From the NCBI GenBank assembly GCA_021808875.1, contig JAKBAU010000200.1:1-6752 (forward strand): a stretch of 6,752 nt of DNA, given 5' to 3'. This document shows, piece by piece, positions 1 to 5,400 of the stretch; position 1 is the first letter of the stretch; every line of letters begins with the position of its first letter. The position numbers and the translations under genes are program-made. The notes below the pieces were generated by a model. That model was not told the DNA's origin, searched no databases, and saw nothing but the letters and a program-made list of their open reading frames with translations. This DNA is from Pseudomonadota bacterium. GTDB lineage: Bacteria > Pseudomonadota > Alphaproteobacteria > Micropepsales > Micropepsaceae.

Positions 1-99
1 AACCTCGTCAAACCCTATGTCAAAGGCTGGATCTCCAACCCACAAGACATCAACAGTACCCGCTGGCTGACAATTGTAAGGCAACCAATGCCGCATTGA
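1..99 (+). CDS. C-terminal end of an oligopeptide/dipeptide ABC transporter substrate-binding protein (SBP family 5), 5' part outside window
   Basis: Frame 1 is open from the first base to TGA at 97-99 and encodes 32 residues. The stretch LVKPYVKGW, followed by NPQDIN and TRWLTI, matches the conserved tail of OppA/DppA-type periplasmic binding proteins; E. coli OppA ends with a similar LVKPW...DPLDNTYTRN...IV arrangement. Such proteins bind peptides in the periplasm and deliver them to an inner-membrane permease. Only the last part of the final lobe is visible, so ligand specificity cannot be judged, nor whether the gene is intact upstream. A short non-conserved tail (VRQPMPH) follows the conserved end. 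No permease or ATPase gene follows, so any transporter partners must lie to the left or elsewhere. The family call is fairly confident despite the short length, because the motif is distinctive and sits exactly where the family ends. Confidence 0.72.
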   Translation, partial: NLVKPYVKGWISNPQDINSTRWLTIVRQPMPH

Positions 100-393
100 C
101 CGCCACCGAGCGTCTGCGCTGCTGCCAGAGAAAAAGCGTGTTGCCTTCGCAACCGCCTCGGTCGCTATGGTAGCTCGATATGCCATCGCCTAATGGCAGT
201 TGATTTGGCTTCGCAAGGAAACAGAATTCCCGCGGCACGTCCCGCAAGGCCCAGTGCCAAACGGCGCCTCACCGTGGTCCGACGGAACACTCCGGTAGCT
301 CGCAGTATACGCTTTGTATCACGAATCAGGGAGCATCAATTATGCTCAGCCATCACTCTGGACCCAGACTCTGTTACCGGGCAGTCTGCCGCT
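100..393. other. Intergenic region between the binding-protein gene and the ModE-like gene; no gene supported
   Basis: No convincing gene is visible in these 294 bases. The reading frame of the downstream ModE-like gene stays open back to an ATG at 193. The 67 residues this would add are rich in Arg, Ala and Pro, match no domain, and are not part of the ModE fold, so I treat them as non-coding. A minus-strand frame at 50-247 runs into the binding-protein gene and has no protein character. A weak 4-bp stem (AGCG-TCTG-CGCT, 109-120) lies 9 bases past the upstream stop but lacks a T-run, so I do not call it a terminator. The promoter of the ModE-like gene should lie here, but I could not pick out a convincing -35/-10 pair. 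Confidence 0.55.
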
Positions 394-783
394 ATGACGC
401 GCCTTATGATCCGCATCGACTTGGACGGCCATGGTAGCTTCGGCCCTGGCAAGGCTCGCCTGCTCGAACTGATCGACGAGCTCTCCTCACTGCGACAGGC
501 GGCATCCGCAATGGATATGAGCTATCGACAGGCGTGGCTACTTATCAAGGCCACCGAAAACACGTTCGGAGCACCACTCATCGAGAGCACAACCGGTGGT
601 GCGCGGGGTGGTGGTTCACATCTCACCACATTGGGTCGGGAGGTTCTGACTCGGTACCGGGCCCTTGAGACAGTGGTCAATCGTGCTGCCAGGTCAGACG
701 TCACTGAGCTGGCCAAGCTCGCAGAGCCGGCTGGTGCCGTGGTTCCAACACGACGCAAGCTGCGGCCGAGAACAAAGTCCTAG
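394..783 (+). CDS. Stand-alone ModE-type winged helix-turn-helix DNA-binding protein (LysR-like N-terminal domain), 129 aa
   Basis: The product is a predicted cytoplasmic transcription regulator resembling the N-terminal DNA-binding domain of ModE. Starting at M1 (394), residues 4-25 (MIRIDL...GPGKARLLELI) form the typical strand and first helix. Residues 31-65 carry the helix-turn-helix (AASAMDMSYRQAWLLI). Residues 66-78 are the glycine-rich wing (TTGGARGGGSHLT), followed by the closing helix TLGREVLTRYRALE. Full ModE is about 260 residues with a C-terminal pair of molybdate-binding (Mop/TOBE) domains. These are absent here, replaced by a short basic tail ending RRKLRPRTKS, so molybdate sensing by this chain alone is unlikely. 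I chose 394 rather than the upstream ATG at 193 because the fold begins at this point; no strong Shine-Dalgarno precedes either start, and ATG 406 remains possible. No mod transport or molybdoenzyme gene is adjacent, so the target is unknown. The gene is convergent with the kdp operon. Confidence 0.85.
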   Translation: MTRLMIRIDLDGHGSFGPGKARLLELIDELSSLRQAASAMDMSYRQAWLLIKATENTFGAPLIESTTGGARGGGSHLTTLGREVLTRYRALETVVNRAARSDVTELAKLAEPAGAVVPTRRKLRPRTKS

Positions 784-1186
784 CAAAGCTCAGACCTGCT
801 TGCGGCGCGTCGTGCGCTGGAAAAGACCGCAGCCGCGGTAAGGAACAGCCGCTCGCTGAGCAGATTTAAAAATGCCACCGATAGGTGATATTGCGTTCAA
901 TCAGCACGGCCTGACGAGCACCTTCTGTCTTCCCTTCAACAGGGCTCTTGCTCGCCAGTGCCAATATTAGGATAGATAAGCTTGGCAAATTTGATGCCGT
1001 GGCGGCAGGTCGCAAAGTCACTCCTGTTGAACACCAGCGGCACCCCTGTCGCTACCAAGGGTGGCATTACAGACCTTTCTTCCCGCAGATACCTGTCGCC
1101 AAGTCCGTTGAAGGCCCCCAACGTCTACGCGACACTCCCATTCGCGCTTACTATGCTGGCGACGCGATAGGTTTGTGAGGAAGACG

Positions 1187-1204
1187 TCGGCAAACATTTG
1201 CCGA
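1187..1204. repeat. Perfect 18-bp inverted repeat, 8-bp arms with 2-base centre
   Basis: The sequence TCGGCAAA-CA-TTTGCCGA has two exactly complementary 8-base arms. It could be an operator-like site for a dimeric regulator, or a tight hairpin in RNA (6 to 7 pairs with a 4 to 6 base loop). There is no T-run on either side, so it is not a standard terminator. It sits in the convergent gap about 190 bases past the kdpE stop and 400 past the ModE-like stop, with no gene start nearby. The structure is certain; the function is unknown. Confidence 0.6.
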
Positions 1205-1344
1205 TATCTGAACAAACATAGCGTCCGGCATGAAGGAGAAGGTCGACGCTCCTATCGATATGGGAACAATTTAGATCGCACCCATGGCCAACCGATACGA
1301 CCGTGTGGCCTGCCGGCCTTCACCTGGTGATGTTAAATCCTCAC

Positions 1345-1361
1345 GAGGGCAGACTGCCCTC
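1345..1361 (-). terminator. Candidate hairpin terminator of the kdp operon, 3' of kdpE
   Basis: GAGGGCAGACTGCCCTC lies 30 to 46 bases past the kdpE stop codon on the transcribed (minus) side. It can fold with 7 G/C-rich pairs and a 3-base loop, or 6 pairs and a 5-base loop. A second short stem (GGCC-TGCC-GGCC, 1307-1318) follows in the direction of transcription. Only a weak ATTTAA element follows the first hairpin and there is no proper U-tract. It may therefore be an inefficient terminator or a 3'-end stabilising hairpin. Confidence 0.35.
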
Positions 1362-1390
1362 CGATGTGCGCTCACTTCCCGCAGCTCAGC

Positions 1391-2086
1391 TCAGGCCTCG
1401 CACTTCAACCGATATCCAACCCCCTGCTCCGTGAGAATAAGGGACGGTCGCTGAGGATCGCTTTCGATCTTCTGGCGCAGCCGGGCGACATAAATCCGTA
1501 AATAGGCAATATCGACGGCCGCACCCCAGGCCTGCTCCAGGATAAAACGATGTGTGAGTACCTTGCCAGCGTGAGCAACCAGCAAACGCAGCAACTCGTA
1601 TTCCCGTGGCGTTAATTTCACTTCGTCGCCTCGCACTGTAACCAATCGCCCCACCAAATCCACGCGCAGGTTACCGCTATGGAAAACAGGATCCTCGCCG
1701 CCTTCCTGGACCCGATGACGGATCGCAGTGCGCAGTCGCGCCATCAGTTCGTCGAGACCAAACGGCTTTGTAACATAGTCATCGGCGCCGAGATCTAGCG
1801 CGCGGACCTTTCCGCCTTCATCATTGCGGCTGGACAATACGACAATTGGCACGCTGAGCCCCGCATCCCGCGCGCGCGCGATGACATCAAACCCCGTCAT
1901 ATTAGGAAGGCCAAGGTCGAGTAATACCACATCAAAGCTGTTACGTCGCAAAAGCTTGAGCGTGTCGTCACCATCCTCAGCTTCCGATACCACATAGCCC
2001 TCAGCCGTTAGGCTGGCACGAAGAAAGCGGCGGATTGCCGGCTCATCATCCACCACGAGTACGCGCAACGGTGTTCCTGACGTCAC
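1391..2086 (-). CDS. kdpE: KdpE, response regulator of the kdp potassium-transport operon (OmpR/PhoB family), 231 aa
   Basis: KdpE is the cytoplasmic DNA-binding partner of KdpD. In known systems, phosphorylated KdpE binds upstream of kdpFABC and activates it under K+ limitation. Residues 7-120 form the receiver domain: acidic pair D13/D14, phospho-acceptor D57 in VVLLDLGLPN, conserved S85, and K107 in VTKPFG. Residues 137-231 form the winged-helix effector domain, with the family signatures LTPREYELLRLLV, YLRIYVARLRQKIE and the C-terminal TEQGVGYRL. The length matches the ~225 residues usual for KdpE. The start codon is GTG at 2084-2086. It overlaps the kdpD stop as GTGA and has a good Shine-Dalgarno 8 bases upstream, so translation is probably coupled to kdpD. 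No alternative start fits the receiver domain better. All key residues are present. Confidence 0.97.
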   Translation of the reverse strand: MTSGTPLRVLVVDDEPAIRRFLRASLTAEGYVVSEAEDGDDTLKLLRRNSFDVVLLDLGLPNMTGFDVIARARDAGLSVPIVVLSSRNDEGGKVRALDLGADDYVTKPFGLDELMARLRTAIRHRVQEGGEDPVFHSGNLRVDLVGRLVTVRGDEVKLTPREYELLRLLVAHAGKVLTHRFILEQAWGAAVDIAYLRIYVARLRQKIESDPQRPSLILTEQGVGYRLKCEA

Positions 2087-4785
2087 GATAAAGATCCCTC
2101 GTCTGCAACACGATGGTGTGATTGCGGAAGACTGACGGTAAAGACAGCTCCTGGCTGGTCTTTACGGTTAGATGCGGTAACTGTTCCTCCTATTGCTTCG
2201 ACAAAGCCTCGACTAATTGCAAGTCCAAGACCTGTTCCTGCGCGCTTGCTGTCGCTGGCTTCGAGACGGTGAAATTTGTCAAATATCTTTTCAAGGGATG
2301 CCTCCGGAATGCCGGGACCGTTATCCATGACAATGAGATGGACCTGTTCGGCGCCAGCCACAGCCTTAACCTGCACCAGGGCGCCAGGGCCCGCATGCTT
2401 GGCCGCATTATCAAGCAGATTGAACAGGGCTTGTTCAAGCAGCACTGCATCAGCCTTCGCGAAAGGAAGATTATCCTCAATCTGTGTTTCGACCTTATTC
2501 TCCGTAAGCACGGTGCGTGCCCGGGAGAGTGCGCTTCCGATTACATCGGTTAGGTCAACATCATCGAGCCGGGGCCGCAATACGCCAGATTCTAGACGCG
2601 TCATATCCAAAAGATTGGCAATAAATCTGTTTAGACGTTGGGACTCATCTGTAATGGTAGCGAGCATTTCTTCCCGATCTGCGGCATTCAAATTCTCGCC
2701 ATAATTCCTAAGGGTCATAGCAGACCCCAAAATCGAAGCAAGCGGCGTTCGCAAATCATGGCTAAGCGACGTCAAAAGAGCCGCCTGAAGCCGTTCAGCC
2801 TCGGAGGCTATACGTGCGCGATCAAACTCGTCAGCGAGAAATATCCGTTCAACAGCCACGGCGATCTGGTCTGCTAGTGCATCAAGCAACCGACGCTGAT
2901 CTGGTGTCAACAGGGGGCCTGCCCTGTCACTGTCCAGACCTACGATTCCTACCACGTCACGTCCTGTTCGTAGTGGAAGGAACAGCCTCTTCGCTCCAGT
3001 CAGCGTATCGGCGCCCCGACCCGCCGCGGTACCGTGAGTCCAGGCCCATTTCGCGGCAGCCAGATCCATTTCCGTCAGACTATCCTCAGGCGGATAGCCG
3101 CACCGGATAACAAGACTGTCTTCATCAGGCAGCAGCAGAACAACGTGAACCTTGAGCATGCTCGATATTTGATAAGCCGCAGCCCAAAGAAGGTCATCGA
3201 CGTCGGCTATGGCAGCCAGCTTGCGGCTAAACTGGTAAAGACTTTCCGTAACCTGCGCTCGCTCCTGAGCAGCTACTGCCTGAGCCCGAATACGGGCGGT
3301 CAGATTACTCGTGATCACAGCAACTACTGCAAAAAAGAAAAGCGCAATCACGTTCTCCGGGTCGGCAACCGTGAAAGTGTATAAGGGAGGCAAAAAGAAA
3401 AAATTATATGCTAAGGAAGATAGGACACAGGTAAATAGTGCTGGCAGCAGGCCATATCTGACAGCGCTCGCCAGCACGGCCGTGAGAAATACCAACGCAA
3501 CATTGGTAATTCCGAAGAGGCTTAAAATCTCACCAATGACTAACGCTGCAATAACCGCAGTCGTGCTTCCAAGATAGGCATACCGGTCGCCGAAACCAGG
3601 TTTGCGGGGCAAAAGATGCCAATCAGCGCGGTTGGAAGGAGCCTCCGGTGATGGTACAATATGGAGGTTGATGTCTCCTGCCCTGCGGATCACTGCATTC
3701 AGGAATGATCCTCTCACCAGCTCCCATAGGCGATATTTGGGGTAACTAGACAATACGACATGGGTAAAATTATTGGCCCGAGCGTAGTCTATGATGGCTT
3801 CCGCAGCATTGGCTGCCGGCAGGGTCACCGTCTGGCCACCGAGCCGCTCTGTCATACGCAAGGCTTCCGCAATCCGATCCCGCTCCGTTTCGGTGAGATG
3901 CGATGTGTGCGATGTTTCGATATAGATCGCTGTCCAGGAGCCTTTCAGACGGTCGGCCAGCCTGCGCGTAAACCTGACAAGGGCCAGGGAACTCGTCCGC
4001 TCATTGACACAGACGAGAACTCTTTCGCTCGATTCCCACGGTCCTTTGATCGCGTGAGACCGCATGTAACTAAGAACCTGCTCATCGACCCGTTGAGCTG
4101 TCCTCCGCAAAGCGAGTTCTCGCAGCGCGGCAAGATTTCCTGGCATGAAGTAGTGCCGAACGGCGCGCGCCGCGGTTTCGGGAACGTATACCTTGCCTTC
4201 CCTCAGACGCTGCAGCAGATCATCTGGAGTAGTATCAACTAGCTCAACTTCGTCAGCCCGGTCCAACACTGAATCCGGCACGATCTCGCGAACACGGATG
4301 CGGGTAATCTTTGCAACGACATCGTTGAGACTTTCGATGTGCTGTATATTGAGCGTGGTATAGACATCGATGCCCGCTTCCAACAGTTCCTCTACATCCA
4401 CGTAGCGCTTCGGATGTCGACTGCCGGGCGCATTACTGTGGGCCAGTTCATCAACCAGAACGAGCTTCGGGTGACGTTGTAGCACCGCATCGAGGTCCAT
4501 CTCCAGCAGCACCTGCCCGCGATAGGGGATGCGCTTCTTTGGGATTGTCTCAAGGCCGCGGGTCAGGATCTCGGTTTCCATGCGCCCATGGGTTTCAACA
4601 ACACCAATGACGACGTCGTCACCTTCCAGGCGCCTGGCCTTCGCCCGTTGAAGCATCTCAAAGGTCTTACCCACGCCTGGGGCCGCGCCGAGAAAGACCT
4701 TAAGGCGACCCCGTCCCTCCTGCTGTGCCGTCTCCAGCAAAGCTTCGGGTGAGGGCCGTGTAGCCTCCTGACGCTCGTCGCTCAT
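2083..4785 (-). CDS. kdpD: KdpD, K+-responsive sensor histidine kinase, 900 aa
   Basis: KdpD is the inner-membrane sensor that autophosphorylates and passes phosphate to KdpE in response to low K+ or osmotic stress. The length is close to E. coli KdpD (894 aa) and all family modules are present in order. Residues ~26-235 form the KdpD N-terminal domain, with Walker A GAAPGVGKT (33-41) and the Walker-B-like LVLVDELAHSN (108-118). Residues ~253-378 are a UspA-like domain, the reported c-di-AMP-binding module in some bacteria. Four membrane segments lie at ~402-421, 425-445, 446-467 and 477-497, followed by an Arg-containing stretch. Residues ~515-650 are a GAF-like domain. The kinase core has H676 in SLSHDLRTPL, an N-box (FNLLDNAAKHA, N793), DNGPGIP (821-827) and GTGLGLAI (850-857). 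The ATG at 4785 is the first possible start after an in-frame TAG, which is the kdpC stop. No strong Shine-Dalgarno precedes it, so coupling to kdpC is likely. The gene looks intact. Confidence 0.98.
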   Translation of the reverse strand: MSDERQEATRPSPEALLETAQQEGRGRLKVFLGAAPGVGKTFEMLQRAKARRLEGDDVVIGVVETHGRMETEILTRGLETIPKKRIPYRGQVLLEMDLDAVLQRHPKLVLVDELAHSNAPGSRHPKRYVDVEELLEAGIDVYTTLNIQHIESLNDVVAKITRIRVREIVPDSVLDRADEVELVDTTPDDLLQRLREGKVYVPETAARAVRHYFMPGNLAALRELALRRTAQRVDEQVLSYMRSHAIKGPWESSERVLVCVNERTSSLALVRFTRRLADRLKGSWTAIYIETSHTSHLTETERDRIAEALRMTERLGGQTVTLPAANAAEAIIDYARANNFTHVVLSSYPKYRLWELVRGSFLNAVIRRAGDINLHIVPSPEAPSNRADWHLLPRKPGFGDRYAYLGSTTAVIAALVIGEILSLFGITNVALVFLTAVLASAVRYGLLPALFTCVLSSLAYNFFFLPPLYTFTVADPENVIALFFFAVVAVITSNLTARIRAQAVAAQERAQVTESLYQFSRKLAAIADVDDLLWAAAYQISSMLKVHVVLLLPDEDSLVIRCGYPPEDSLTEMDLAAAKWAWTHGTAAGRGADTLTGAKRLFLPLRTGRDVVGIVGLDSDRAGPLLTPDQRRLLDALADQIAVAVERIFLADEFDRARIASEAERLQAALLTSLSHDLRTPLASILGSAMTLRNYGENLNAADREEMLATITDESQRLNRFIANLLDMTRLESGVLRPRLDDVDLTDVIGSALSRARTVLTENKVETQIEDNLPFAKADAVLLEQALFNLLDNAAKHAGPGALVQVKAVAGAEQVHLIVMDNGPGIPEASLEKIFDKFHRLEASDSKRAGTGLGLAISRGFVEAIGGTVTASNRKDQPGAVFTVSLPQSHHRVADEGSLS
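2095..2100 (-). promoter_or_regulatory. Ribosome binding site for kdpE
   Basis: GAGGGA on the minus strand ends 8 bases before the GTG start of kdpE. It lies inside the last codons of kdpD. It supports the unusual GTG start, which overlaps the kdpD stop codon. Confidence 0.75.
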
Positions 4786-4794
4786 GAAGTCAGT

Positions 4795-5385
4795 CTAACG
4801 CTTTACTGCACGTTGATGGAGTGTAGTAAGGTGATTAAGGGCGATATTTAGCTTGAGGACATTGACATGGGGCTCGCCTACCAGTCCGAGTACCGGCTCA
4901 TTTATATGAGCCAGCACCAGAGCCCGAACCATAGACACCGGAAGACCTCTTGCGTCCGCCACTCTCGGTACCTGAAACAGCGCGCCTGCGGGCGTGATAT
5001 CTGGATCAACACCACTGCCAGATGTCGTCACGAGATCCACCGGAACCCCCATACCGTGATTTTGCCTTGACAGCTTGGCCGCAGCCGCGCGCACTCGCTT
5101 AGCCAAAGCCCGAGAGGTTGGACCCAGGTTAGAACCACCCGAGCCTGCGGCATTTTCCGGTGGCGTTGTGGCCGAGGGTCGGCCATAAAAATACATGGGG
5201 GAACTAAACGGCTGCTCGATCAGGTCCGAACCGATAACGCGCCCATCTACCCTAGCAAGACTGCCGTGCGCCTGAAAAGGCAATAGGCCCTCCGCCAGCC
5301 CGGTTATCGACAGAGGATAAATCAGCCCTGTCAGAACAGTCATTACCACCATCAACAGAAAGGAACGCGTGACATGCTGGAGCAT
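4795..5385 (-). CDS. kdpC: KdpC, accessory subunit of the KdpFABC potassium-transporting ATPase, 196 aa
   Basis: KdpC is a single-span membrane subunit of the KdpFABC pump, with a large periplasmic domain; it is needed for assembly and for high-affinity K+ uptake. A hydrophobic segment at residues ~8-30 (FLLMVVMTVLTGLIYPLSITG) is the membrane anchor. Family motifs follow: FQAHGSL (38-43), YFYGRPSAT (65-73), GSGGSNLGP (81-89), and VPVDLVTTSGSGVDPDITPA with the QVPRVA block (114-143). The length matches the ~190-residue family norm. I chose the ATG at 5385: it has an AGGAAAGG Shine-Dalgarno 7 bases upstream and gives the usual short N-terminus. An upstream in-frame ATG at 5421 would add 12 residues and overlap kdpB, and is less likely. 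The gene starts 13 bases after kdpB and ends 9 bases before kdpD, in the same reading frame as kdpD. Confidence 0.96.
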   Translation of the reverse strand: MLQHVTRSFLLMVVMTVLTGLIYPLSITGLAEGLLPFQAHGSLARVDGRVIGSDLIEQPFSSPMYFYGRPSATTPPENAAGSGGSNLGPTSRALAKRVRAAAAKLSRQNHGMGVPVDLVTTSGSGVDPDITPAGALFQVPRVADARGLPVSMVRALVLAHINEPVLGLVGEPHVNVLKLNIALNHLTTLHQRAVKR

Positions 5386-5392
5386 GGGTGTG

Positions 5393-5400
5393 CCTTTCCT
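5393..5400 (-). promoter_or_regulatory. Ribosome binding site for kdpC, overlapping the kdpB stop
   Basis: AGGAAAGG lies 7 bases upstream of the ATG at 5385, and its first bases are part of the kdpB TAG. This spacing decides the kdpC start in favour of 5385 over the upstream in-frame ATG at 5421. It also suggests translational coupling with kdpB. Confidence 0.8.

Larger units (their letters stand above)
784..1390. other. 607-base convergent intergenic region; no intact gene recognised
   Basis: This gap lies between two converging genes, the ModE-like regulator from the left and kdpE from the right. Several overlapping short open frames occur at about 936-1215 on both strands. None has a recognisable domain, a ribosome binding site or a clear advantage over the others. 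On the minus strand, one frame at 936-1121 and a second open to a stop near 870 abut at about 955-960 and have somewhat protein-like composition, which could mean a decayed gene. I could not assign it to a family. The region also contains a perfect 18-bp inverted repeat (1187-1204) and a hairpin just past kdpE (1345-1361). No tRNA, insertion-sequence ends or tandem repeats were seen. Confidence 0.5.

Noticed and set aside
165..190. Possible ModE-box-like element (CGCTAT...GATATGCC)
   Set aside because: The two halves are not good inverted repeats of each other and match the known ModE consensus poorly.
305..320. GTATAC and GTATC repeated 11 bases apart upstream of the ModE-like gene
   Set aside because: Too short and imperfect to separate from chance without comparative data.
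193..393. 67-residue N-terminal extension of the ModE-like frame from an upstream ATG
   Set aside because: The added residues are Arg/Ala/Pro-rich with no domain match, no ribosome binding site is seen, and the ModE fold starts cleanly at the ATG at 394.
948..1178. Plus-strand open frames in the convergent gap (948-1178 and 982-1170)
   Set aside because: No ribosome binding site or recognisable domain; they overlap each other and opposing frames, and composition gives no reason to prefer them.
2122..4242. Plus-strand open frames opposite kdpD
   Set aside because: They are antisense shadows of an intact, well-conserved kdpD and have no domain character or ribosome binding sites.
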